From Ricordea florida (Eukaryota > Cnidaria > Anthozoa > Corallimorpharia > Ricordeidae), in contig OX453276.1 of NCBI GenBank assembly GCA_949710005.1, positions 26,710,846 to 26,774,845 of the forward strand: a DNA stretch of 64,000 nt. Reading direction: 5' to 3'. Below the pieces are notes generated by a model. That model did not search any database, was not told the origin of the DNA, and saw only the letters and a program-made list of their open reading frames with translations. The stretch's first letter is position 1, and each line of letters begins with the position of its first letter. Below are positions 32,261-43,346 of the stretch, one piece after another. Both the position numbers and the translations under genes were made by a program.

Positions 32261-35200
32261 TTACGTACTGTACATAACTTGAACTATGGGTAATTTTAAG
32301 TGCATTTAAGCTAAGAATGCTACTTGTTATAAGAATGTAACTTGCTTTCAAAATGTAACTTGTTATATAGCATCACAGTTCCTAGTGTAGATGTTTTAAG
32401 AACAAAAAGTTAAAATTAGGATTGCTAAATGTTGATTACAACTAAATTAAATCATAAATTCAGAGTAGCTGGCACCAGCTTGCCTGTATTTCAGTATCCA
32501 TTTGTTAATTTGTACACAGTGGTATTGCATTAATACTTATTTCAATCAATACTTGAAAACAATTTTCTCTGTTTTAATGATGCCAAATGCATTCCTGTGC
32601 CCATAATGGAATTTAAATTGTAAGATTCCCTCTTTAAATTTCAATCTGTCGTTAACAATAATTTTCACTAACCCTTCTCCAACTCAATGCTCCTTTGGAA
32701 ATCCATTAAGGTACTCAAATTTATTTAACAGAACACTCAGTCTCTTAGTACAGCAAAAGTTGTGCGATCTACAATCCCTTTGTTTAATACTTAAATATAC
32801 ACTTCCTGTGGTATCGGTACATCAAAACAGTTCACCCAAGGATTCATTTTACTTATCCACGATTAAGGCCTCTGTTAATTTCATTTTTGGCACGTATTTT
32901 TGTGCGTTCCAGCACTGGGTATACTTGACTGATTTTTATGTTCGTGTTGATAGCGAAGGGAGCCATAACATTATTTTCTTTTCAAACAGATTTGGTCACT
33001 TTTTCTATTGCTTTAAATGTTTCATCGAGACGCTTCAACCTTTGAACATAAGAAATCTTGCGCTTGAATTCCAATTTCTGACGGTTTAGTGCTCCTGTGA
33101 GCCATTAATAAGTTGGTCAGCGGTCTTCTAGACTTCCATTTTGCCATTTGATACATGGTTTTTGTAATGTTTTGATGCTTTGTAATATGTTTTTACTTGT
33201 AACCGAAATATCATGAAATGATAAAATGAAAAATGTGTCATATTGCTTTGAGCCTATGAACAGTGGTGCCTTCATGGTACACTAAGTGGACTAAAGAGAA
33301 TGTTCCATGATACCATGATGACCGCGTTTTTTGATTGCTGCGACTAACTTAAGAAATTTTTGGGCTCCTCTGACGTAATTCTTAGGTAAATCTTACTTTT
33401 TTTCGTCGACAATCTTACTAAACAACTAACAAAAGATGTCTGCAAAAAGAGGAATACTAAGCGAAAGGGTGGAAGACGATTTCAGGCTTTTGTACGTAAT
33501 TGAACCGTAAATACGAAACTCTCGAGCTCTACACGGTATGGATACGTAGTACTGACCATCTGTAATTATTTGACAGTTCAATTTATTCTAACCTGTAAAC
33601 TCCTGTTCAACCTCTATATGTTTCGTTCAATAAATTACACAAAACCTTTGAAGTTCTCCTTGTGGTATTTTACAGTACGAACGTAGAGAATAATATGTTA
33701 GTGCGCGGTGAAATGTCTCTTCAAGCCTGATTAAAATCAATACCCCAGGAATCAGCGCAGCGAATGGGCGAGACATTCATTTGACCTCAATAAGAGAATT
33801 TCATTCGTATCTCTAACCTCGCGCTTGGTCAGGATATTATATAAAACTAGCATCCGGTTATTTGCGTAAAATGATTTTATTGCATTAACAAAGGGCTCTT
33901 CACGACTATGATCAATCGATTGCAAATAGAAAAATTCAAAAAAGGTTACTGAAAAAGCCAACAAAACCAAAAATTTATAGCTTTGAAAAACACGCTAAGG
34001 AAATTTCAGGCTAGATTGAAATTATTTATAAATACCAACTTATCATCTGTTACAATTTAATTGATTATCTATAATTGTTGTTATTAATGTCGTTAATGTA
34101 AAATTAAGTTACTGACACGTGATACAAGCGTTGTACTTTGTAACTGAATAATGGAACTGAAAGTGTGGAAAGAAAAAAAACCATCACGTTAAGACGTAAA
34201 TGTAGCAATTTCTCGGTGAAAGGTGACTGAGCGTGCGGCCGAAAAAGGCACTGGACAAAAGTGGATATACACATCATAGATTGTCAGAAACAAAAGAAAA
34301 TAGTATACACAAATGCGGTAACTCTTATCTTTATTATTACACGAAACGATAGGCTTACACAAAGTCGCATGACTAGACAGTGATTTCGTTTCACATGACA
34401 ACCATAGAAGCTTTGCGCAGATTGCCAACTTAGTCCTTCTTGGAGTTTTCTGTCAAAGAGAAAGTAGACAGGAAATGAGACTAAAGTGGAATGTCATCTC
34501 CGTCCAGTAGTTTATTCTAGACCTCAACAAAATATTTTTTCCTAAATAGGCTCCTAGCCAACTTATTTTGGTCTCTATTTACATCAAAAAAAAATTTCGT
34601 TTTATTTGTTATTTACCCCATAATCGCGTAAATACTCTTGCAAGTAATGCTAAGCATGACTTTATTCTAATGTGATCGTGTGTACAGCCTCGTTACAACT
34701 GACACCTAAAGAATGTGTTACTGGCGTCCATAGGTTAAATATGGTAGAAATGGTAGGTCGACATCAAAATTGCCGTCTGTCAAGAACATCTATTTGCTCG
34801 TGGACTTAGATAGTTTAGGCTAACATGTAATTTTGAAAATATATGTTATCGTTGACAGACCACTGACAATCTGACCAGAAGTGATCGCAGAGTCTCACTA
34901 AACCTGGGCAGAAGTAAGCGCCATATGCGACTTACGTGGAACCCAGCCTTACCACGCGGCCATCTCAGTAATACCGTCAGCTTGTTATTACGGGCACTTT
35001 CTTTCCAGCCATACATTTTCTTATAAATTAACCCCGTTAACTCGGTCACTCGATAATACAGCCGACGGCCACATTCAAAGATCGCAAACACCAGAATCCT
35101 TTGTAATTTCAAACAGTTAATAGAGCCACTTACGCTACTGACTTAGTAAACCAAAATGCCTTCACTTAATTAAATCAAATGTTAGTGACAAACAATGTAA

Positions 35201-35640
35201 TAATGATACCAATTATATGGAGCTATTGGTGACGTATTTACGGGATTCCATTTTATTTCTATGTACCTGTCTATAATGAGAGACAAGAGACAGAACGCCG
35301 TCATTGGCTAGTATAGTTGTATTCCTATTACAGTGTAGCATGGTTTTTGAGTTGGTTGTTGAGTTCACTCTCCATAAAAAAACCTCTCACTTATTGTCTT
35401 TGTGTTACAGGCAGGACTACAGGCTTACACAAACTTTGGAAAATGTCGACTCGGGGGAAACACTCGACCGTCATCCCGCGTTTTGTAAGATTTGCCCTCG
35501 AATTGTCCTAAACGCACCTGGGTTTGTGTATAAGTCTTTTAAAAACACAACACATAAGTTTATTGTTTCTCAAATATATTCCTTTTTTTTCAATATTTTC
35601 CAGAAGTGCGTTGTAAATATGTTTGCTTTCTTATTCTACT
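32261..35640. other. Intergenic region with no supported gene
   Basis: Only short scattered reading frames on both strands, none with a recognisable domain, splice context or repeat relationship. Introns or untranslated parts of a neighbouring gene cannot be excluded. Confidence 0.5.
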
Positions 35641-35642
35641 AT

Positions 35643-37999
35643 CTAACCTTGGTCAAATTCTGCCATACAACCCGACTCGTTACACGTTGCTAGTCTACAG
35701 ATTCCCTGCAGTTCACCGTCTTGCTTACAGTCATCCAACAGCGACTGCAAAGTTTCTTCATCGACACATGTACAGCCGCGTTGGAAGTAAGGCACGTAGG
35801 CAGCAGTTTGCTCGTACGCCATGCATTTTGCCCCCTGTACACCACATGTTATAAGCTGCACTCTACTATCACAGTCTTGTTGGGGATTTTCTTTAAGACT
35901 GAGACAAGTTGGACACTCCATGGGCTTTCTTGACACACCTGAGTAATTTAAAAGGTATGAATACGCATATTATAAGTATTATTATGTTATATGTATATGG
36001 AATATTGCGTATGCCATGGAATATGTACACGGAATATTGCTTATGCTATTTTATACCTTATCCTATATGGCTTGCTTTATAGGTAAAATGTAGTAAATGT
36101 ACTAGGTTTCTGAGCCGGCATATTCCTTATATCAAAGACAACGTGGTATATTATATGGAAAATGTACAGACAAGTCTACTTTGGTCCACGTGCTATTCGA
36201 AATTATATAGTTACGTATATGTATATCTGTGGGTGTTGATCATGACAAAGCGCAAGGACCCAACTAGGAGAATATCGGTCAGAGGTCTTAACAGTAGATA
36301 AAAGACAGAGGGCCAATATTCTCCCGGTACGGTTCTGAGCAAGATTGCTTAGTGATAGATTTATTACAAACCTAGACACTGCATTTAGATTTAGTGTCTT
36401 CAAAAAACATGTGAGCCCGAAGGTTTGTATTCTAAGATCAAAAAATGGGAATAAATTGGATTTTACCTTTCTAGCTATGTATTAAGTAGTTTTGAATTGT
36501 TTGTTAAACAAAAAAAGGTTCAGATAAAGTTCCATGAGCTTGATTTGAAAGACAAATAAGACTTTAATAGCAGGATTTTTCATAACATTACCCACAATGA
36601 TACTGGTAAAATAATGGCCCTTGAAGGACCACAAACCAAGGCATCTGATTGGCTGATTTTAATTATTAGCCCTCTGAGCTGTCTTAGTCTTGTAGCAACT
36701 CAAAATATTCAACACTATTCACCTCGCTTTACGAGATCTAATTGTTAGATATTGCTAGCGCTCTTTAAGATTTCTAGCCATAAATTCTTGGCAAAACGAG
36801 TGCTGATTTATCCCAAATTGCACGAGACAAATCATGTGATTACTTGTTAATAATATACATGCAAAAATTTAATTTCGACTTTTTGCACTCAATTTCAATT
36901 TTCTGCACTGTTTGGGATTAATTGACGCGCTATCACCCAATGAGCATGCTGAAATTTTTGCATGTATATTATTATTTTCCTTATGTCTTTGGTAAGATAC
37001 AGAACGAGGATCTAAGTAACTGCAAAACACTTACTCAATTCTAGAGCCCTGATCTTGGCAGGGGAACGTTTTAAGCAGGCCAAAGTGAACATTTTACCTT
37101 TGTCAATTGTTGCCATGCAGCCGGGTTCAGTGCATGATGAGAGTTTGCAGCCTCTAATAGACATGCACATTTGCATTGCAACCTTGTATGCTTCTTCATC
37201 AGTGCAGCCGCGCGCGAAGATAGTCTTCCCAGTCTTGAATTGCAAGACCAAAAAACACAAAGTCTCATTAGCGTCTGCGTCACACTCCTTAAGGGTAGCG
37301 CCAGCATCGCAGTCACTTAGACTTGTGTAGCTTTCGCACTGCTTACATTTCATTGGTGTTGGGTCTTGAAAACAAAATAAAACATTTCTTTTAATCACTT
37401 TGTTTCAATAAAATTAATTTACTTACTTGGCTATCGTATAGTTAAACTCGGAACAGGAAATCCGAGATCCCTCATGATGCTACTTAAACCTAATAATATT
37501 GCCAATTGAACATTTGGTTAGACGCTCTAGCCTATTGAAAGTAATAACATTGATTTAACTAGCTTGATTAGAGCAACGTCCAGCATATAATACTACTGGT
37601 TGCGAAGGAATATTTTTTAGAAGCAATTAGTTCATTTCAAATTCAATCGTTTCATTTGGAAACAAGATAAATCTTTAACGCTGTGTTTTTGTCCAGTGTG
37701 CTCTGATGTTTTGCTGACGAATGGAACCAAACGCTGCAAGACCTGCCAAACGCCTCACACTACTACTACACATCAGCCACCCCCCCCCCCCTCTTCGCCT
37801 CCAACAGCGTTCCTGTCCCCTCGTGATCGATGGAGGAGGACATAAAACACGGTCAAAAATGGTACACAAACTGGTCGCTATATATGTCTTTTACAAAGTG
37901 TACTTGTTATATCAATCGGTGCTTACTTGGACGTGCCTGGACAGCACCAAAGGAAAACAGCGTTGCCACAAGAGCAAGGATCGCAAGATTCATTTCCAT
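35643..37999 (-). CDS. Secreted cysteine-rich protein with two Ly6/uPAR-like modules (three exons)
   Basis: Exon 1 (37927-37999) starts MEMNLAILALVATLFSFGAV, a clear signal peptide, and ends at donor GTAAGC in phase 1. Exon 2 (37098-37364) begins after TTTTCAAG and ends at donor GTAAAA; it encodes PTPMKCKQCESYTSL through CKLSSCTEPGCMATID with ten cysteines. Exon 3 (35643-35938) begins after ACTCAG and encodes ECPTCLSLKENPQQDC through CRLATCNESGCMAEFD with eleven cysteines, then a stop. All junctions are phase 1 and join in frame (about 211 residues). The two modules are paralogous in length, cysteine pattern and ending (GCMA-[TE]-x-D). The pattern resembles Ly6/uPAR three-finger domains but lacks the usual final Cys-Asn, so the family is tentative. 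GTTAGA at 35647 could be a donor to a further exon. Expected to be extracellular. Confidence 0.65.
36848..36973. mobile_element. Small foldback element in intron 2 of the cysteine-rich gene
   Basis: Left arm TAATAATATACATGCAAAAA and right arm TTTTTGCATGTATATTATTA are reverse complements. About 126 bp, no coding capacity. Confidence 0.6.
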
Positions 38000-40954
38000 C
38001 GCTAAGCTCGTGACTATTCAAGGAACGCTAAACTTCTGTGGCGAAAAAAAGAAGCAAAATCAGCAAAAATATACATGCAGGTTAATATTTGGCCTTGTCC
38101 AGCATTAGATACAGGTGTAACTAACGTGCGAGTCTGTTAGCCGGAGCCTCAAGCCGCGAGCCTGAAGCCTCCTTTGGCGAGCCTTTTTTTTAATAATCAT
38201 TTTCTCATGTGTTTGTCCTACATTTTTACCATTTTTCTTCGAGATAAAGCACCTTGACAACTGGTAACTTGCCGTAAAGATGATGGCGTCGGTATAGAGC
38301 CGATCAATTTGCGTAGTATTTTTAAAAACTACGCAAATGTGTGTTTGATAAATCTTTTCGTGAAGCAGGAAATCAATAAAATCAATATAAATAACAAGAA
38401 CGATACTTGTCAGTTAATATATAACAGATTGGTAGTTAGACAGACAAAACAAAATGGAGCTCGTGATAGAGTCATAGCCAGCAATAATTCTTCAAATAAT
38501 TAGGGCTCCGCAGTACAGCCTATTAGCGTCCATCAACTCAACAAGCGAGGTTTTCAGCTCAAGATGGTTTCCAAATCAAAAACAAACCAGCTAGTATATT
38601 CTCTGCTCCTTGAGAAACGGCTCTGACGAGGTTCTTTTACTGCATGGAAAACAATTTGAATAGTTTAGTCGGCACCACAAAAACAGGACCAAAATACTGC
38701 GATGAAAAGAGGTCACATTGCTCATAATTTTTGGACGGGTCATGTTAAGTCATACAAATGCAGTTCAAGAGTAGTGAATCAAGTAAGCCTTTCTAAAAAT
38801 ATCCCTAGATCTTCTGATTACCCCATCCCTCCCCCCGAAGATCTCGGGATATTCCCTACCCCAGTTAAAAGACCTCGGCCATTTGCGTTCTCAAACAGGG
38901 TTGGGGCTGAAAATGAGGCTCCACCTGGAGACTTCAGTCTCCGACTCACAGACTTCCACTATATACAGCCTTCCCCATGAGTGATTCTTGCACGAATGGC
39001 AAGTATTTTAGACCTTGCGTTCTACGGCCCTGTTCTCAAAACAATCCTATCTTCAAGTTTAATGAAGCTTTACTAATCACCTTTAACCTCCTTTTCTCCA
39101 CCAGAAATGTTATTCAAGTAGTTGGCATTTTCCCCTCCGAAAAAAGTCTGCATGTCGGCAACCAACAGAGCGCCGTCGCCGACACTGGTTTTTGAAAGAA
39201 TTCGAATTAATCAAGCAGGGAGCTGATTTTCAGATCAAACTCGATTGCTGGGATAATCCTCGCTGTCAAATTCAGAAAACGACACTGGTCATGCAAAAAC
39301 GACAAGAGCAAAACCAAATAAGTTATATAATATAAACCAATGGAATTCCCGTGCGTACCATTCTGATTAATATTAACTCTAGGCAAAACGATATGATGCG
39401 TGAAATTGGCTGCGCCATTTTAAAGTGCATTACTATGAGTGCAGTTTTGTTAATACATTAGGAATCAAATGTATGCGTGTAACCTCGTATTTGAAACAAT
39501 TTGTATTGTCATAATAGATCTGCATTGTCAAAGTATATTGCTAACCAATGGAATTTCTTTTTGTGCTACTAATTTTCCCTCGTTTTCCTAATTATTTCTG
39601 TCTCTAGGACCATTAAGATATCTGTCGAAAGTTTCCCAATTTCGTATGATTTAAATTTACTCCTCTCTTTGGAAGAATTGCAAGTTCAAACTGACAGAAA
39701 ATAATCCCCCTCGATCTTAGCTGAAGTCAGTGTAATTGATTCTAAGTAGTAAACGGGCCCTCGACAGACAGCTTCGCCGGCCGCCTTTTGTGCAGCCAAC
39801 CCCATATTGAGCTAATTACGACTTCACAAGTGAAACTTGGATGGATCCTAATTTCTTAATTTTTCCTGTTGCAAGAAACCCCAACGCTCTCAAGTTTTTC
39901 ATAAGTTAGTTAGTACTAAACATTAGGTTGAAAGCTCTTGGTTCCACCGTTTGCAGAGAATTACTACCCTACAGATGACTCAATTGAGATTACTGGGGCG
40001 ATTTAGAATAAAGTTATCGCAGGACAAACAACAATTTGAGCAAACCTGTTGTTGAAAGTTACGCAGTTTCAAGAATCTTTTTCAGACATGCAGCGCCGGA
40101 CAAGATTATGAAGCCCTTTATTAACCGCTGTACGTTAGCATAGTGCACAGAACTTCAATGACTGGTTTGTGCAAAGTTGGGTTTTGGCCGAGGGAAACTA
40201 GATGCCTATTTGACGAGGTGCTAAAAATTCTATCATGACTAGATTAGATAATTTTTTTAAGAAAAAGGCAAATCGGATATTTATCATCGTTTTAAGTACA
40301 TGTAACTTGTATCAATGATGAATAACCATAAATAGAGGGTGCAATTATGCGACAAATATACTAGTTCGCATTCAACCAAAGAGCATTAAAACACCATTCC
40401 AAGCTATGCCGGTAAGAATGTGGAAAAACGGAACATATTGGATACATATACCGCTATGGTTGTCAGACTTATAGCAGACACAAAGTTGAAGGGAACACTT
40501 ACCTGCTGGGCAATCTTCTACAGGGTGGACCCGAGTGATGAGCTGCAAATAAAGGGTTCTGGTAAATTGTCTGGATTATATAGAATACAAGAACAAAGAG
40601 CATACCAATCAAAACATCCAGCATGCTAATCAAGACAATGAAAACATTCATGAACTGTGAGATTATTGTTTTGAGCTCCCCAGAGAAAAGACAACTTCAA
40701 AGTGCTCATTTTTGGTAAATGCAAATCAATAAAATAATAACCAATAGTTCGATCGGGTGGGGTTCATACGGAGTGTGTATCCCGATACCCTTTTTTATGC
40801 CCGCCTTTGATTTTACGTTTGCTGGAACAGAGGGCTAGTACCTCCACGTTCATTGAAAGCTGAGGTAATCCTGAGGTGTTAGGTACTGGAAGAAATATTA
40901 CAGAGATATAAGGTGGGATCTAGACCATCGAAAATAGAACAAATTGACGGTTAC
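38000..40954. other. Upstream/intergenic region with no supported gene
   Basis: Region 5' of the cysteine-rich gene. Short reading frames (for example on the plus strand at 38702-38980 and 40420-40629) show no domain, signal peptide or repeat relationship. The promoter of the minus-strand gene presumably lies just above 38000, but I see no distinct motif. Confidence 0.5.
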
Positions 40955-41769
40955 ATTTCCGCACAGGTCCCTACTTCAATAGGTTGTAGGTCGATTAGCC
41001 CCCAAGTCGATTAGCCCCCAGTCGATTAGCCCCCACTAAGTCGATTAGCCCCCAAGCAAAAGTCGACTAGCCCCAAACGAAAATCTGTTTTCAACTTACT
41101 AGATTACTCTTCTTCTGGTTTCTCGTTGTTTTACTAATGCTTTAATTATAACTTGCGATCTAAGTTATCTACTCGTGACGCTGACATCGGCATTCTAACA
41201 AACCTGCGATGGTCCACGAACCAAACCTTTTTGATGTTGATGAAATTGTAGCCTGTTGCGATCGAGAAAAATCAGTTGATCTGATCGATTAGAACTGTAC
41301 CTTGTAAATGTTCTTTACTTCATGAACATTCAGAACTAAAATCTCATTCTAAAGATCATAAACCAAGCAAAAGTCATGAAATTTTTAAACGCAAAGTAAA
41401 GATTAACGAAGAAAGTAAATCCGGTCACCATTAACGGACGAACGAACAAACGATCTTAAAGTTATTGATTCCAATTCCAAGCATTAGTAAAACAACGAGA
41501 AACCCGAAGAAGAGTAATCTAGTAATTTGAAAACAGATTTTCGTTTGGGGCTGGTCGACTTTTACTTGGGGGCTAATCGACTTAGTGGGGGCTAATCGAC
41601 TGGGGGCTAATCGACTTGGGGGCTAATCGACCGGATACCCTTCAATATGGATTCTGTAACTATACTGTTTCGTTCTTCGAACACAAGAAATATTTGCACG
41701 AGCGTAACATCAGACAAGACAGCTTCAGCATGCGTATATGCATAATGAAGTAGGGACCTGAGCGGAAAT
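40955..41769. mobile_element. Large foldback element with CAGGTCCCTACTTCA termini
   Basis: The left end has TTTCCGCACAGGTCCCTACT and the right end AGTAGGGACCTGAGCGGAAA. These ends match the small MITE at 15203-15358. Most of the length is a second foldback (40989-41632) apparently inserted inside it. Confidence 0.6.
40989..41632. mobile_element. Nested foldback with GTCGATTAGCCCCC iterons in both arms
   Basis: The left arm begins with five tandem variants of a 14-15 bp motif (GTCGATTAGCCCCCA; the last is GTCGACTAGCCCC); the right arm is the mirror (TGGGGGCTAATCGAC). The arms extend about 150 bp inward through GGTTTCTCGTTGTTTTACTA. The centre is unique AT-rich sequence. Iterated motifs at both ends suggest protein-binding subterminal repeats. 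Confidence 0.7.
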
Positions 41770-41799
41770 CTTACCCAAATTGACTATGTACACATGAAG

Positions 41800-42345
41800 T
41801 CATGTTGAATGAGTCGCTTCGTCTCACAAGAGAAAAGTTTAGCCGGGCGCTTCTTCAGGTACCGGCACACAGATGACGTAAAACAATGCCAGTCATTACA
41901 AAAGATGCTGCTGAGTAATTTACACACAATGGTGAAACAATGCGATAAGTATTTTGTGCCGGTACCTGAAGAAGGAACCAAAGTTTAGCAATTTGTAATT
42001 GTGATTAAAACCTGATATACATAAAATTGTTTCAAAACAAGTACGGCGTAGTCTCAAGATGCCATCACAATGGTGCGGGAGAATAGGGCATACTGGCATG
42101 AAGTATAAACCCTCCCGGTATGTCATATAGTCTTGCGCGCCCGTCACAATGGCAAAATGGGAGGGTTTATACTGCACGCCAGTATTCCATATAGTCCATA
42201 TAGTCTCCCGCACCATTGTGATGGGCGCGGGAGACGATATGGCACAATGGTAAGAAGTATAAATTCTCAAGAGAGACCAGCGATGCAAATTGTAATTGTG
42301 CATTACTGATGAAACAGAAAACGCCTTTAGATCTTAAAAGATTAG
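41800..42345. mobile_element. PLE-like tail remnant with nested foldback repeats
   Basis: The arms CTTCTTCAGGTACCGGCAC and GTGCCGGTACCTGAAGAAG flank about 110 bp. Then follow inverted blocks with GGGAGACTATATGGCAT-type motifs (about 42055-42260) and a segment (42240-42345) that is the reverse complement of 54120-54220. The same composite occurs at 54120-54485. Confidence 0.5.
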
Positions 42346-42672
42346 ATTGGTTTCAAAACAAAAATATCCCGCGAGGTATTTATACCAAATATCATTACAA
42401 ACCATGCTATTACTTATACAAAAGCAGTGATGTTATATAGTCAATATATTTTTCTGTGACGGCTTTCTCGCTCAATTGAAGTTCAAAGAGATTCAAATCG
42501 GGGTATTCCTCACTTAAAAAGTATTTTTATATGTGGTATTTTGCTAGAGGAATGACATGGTTGATCAGACTCTGGTGCTTGTGTGGAAGGAGATAGCCAT
42601 AGATAATTACAACAGATGAGAGATCCAGGTTTACGTCTATAGTATTCAGCCACCAAGAGTAAAAATCTTTTA
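42346..42672. other. Spacer without recognised features
   Basis: AT-rich sequence, no supported coding region. Confidence 0.45.
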
Positions 42673-42954
42673 AGGGACGGACCATTAGAAAAGTGATGGG
42701 GGGGGGGGGGCGGGGTGGGGAAAAAACAAAAAAAAATTCATGCAAGGCAAAATGCCAAAAAAAATTTCATGCAAAGAAGAAGGAAGGTCCAATTGTGACT
42801 TTTTCACACGTAGTAAAAAAAATTTGTGCAGAGAGGTTCACCTGAAAAAAAAAAATTGCTGCAAAAGTAGTGAGCGAAAAAAAAAATTCGTGCAAGCTGA
42901 AAATTCCCCACCCCCCCCCCCCCCCCTCATCACTTTTCTAATGGTCCGGTCCCT
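42673..42954. mobile_element. G/C-homopolymer foldback MITE
   Basis: Left AGGGACGGACCATTAGAAAA with GTGATGGGGGGG and right CCCCCCCTCATCACTTTTCT with AATGGTCCGGTCCCT are near-perfect reverse complements. The interior is rich in AAAAAATTC and TGCA. A second copy is at 52857-53094. Confidence 0.7.
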
Positions 42955-43093
42955 AAAAAATATTGGATGTGGGGACAGTACACAAGAATATGTTGCAGTC
43001 TACGTGTACTACATTTACACAGATAACCGATGTATTCGTATGACTTAGTTTAGCTGTTTTGCAAGTTTCTCGTTCGTTTACAGAATATTGTGA

Positions 43094-43303
43094 ATTGTTC
43101 CTCGAGAAGCGAGGTTACTAATCGTGTCGCCCTCGGTCAGACCACGTGGCTCGCAAGCCCGAGTAAATCGAGCCGAGAGTTTTTGTTCCTCGCGAAGCGA
43201 GGCCGAAGGCCGAGCGTAGCCAGGTTACTAATCGTGTCGGTTCCGGTCAGACCACGTGACTCGCAAGCCCGAGTAAATCGAGCCGAGAGTTTTTATATAT
43301 GTA

Positions 43304-43346
<43 letters not shown>

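Noticed and set aside
34846..35112. 88-residue minus-strand frame with Arg-rich centre
   Set aside because: No recognisable motif and no conserved context.
35304..35693. 129-residue plus-strand reading frame
   Set aside because: It overlaps the antisense of exon 3 of the cysteine-rich gene, and has no domain or repeat support.
38702..38980. 92-residue plus-strand frame with Pro-rich segment
   Set aside because: No signal peptide, domain, splice context or homologous copy in the window; likely chance.
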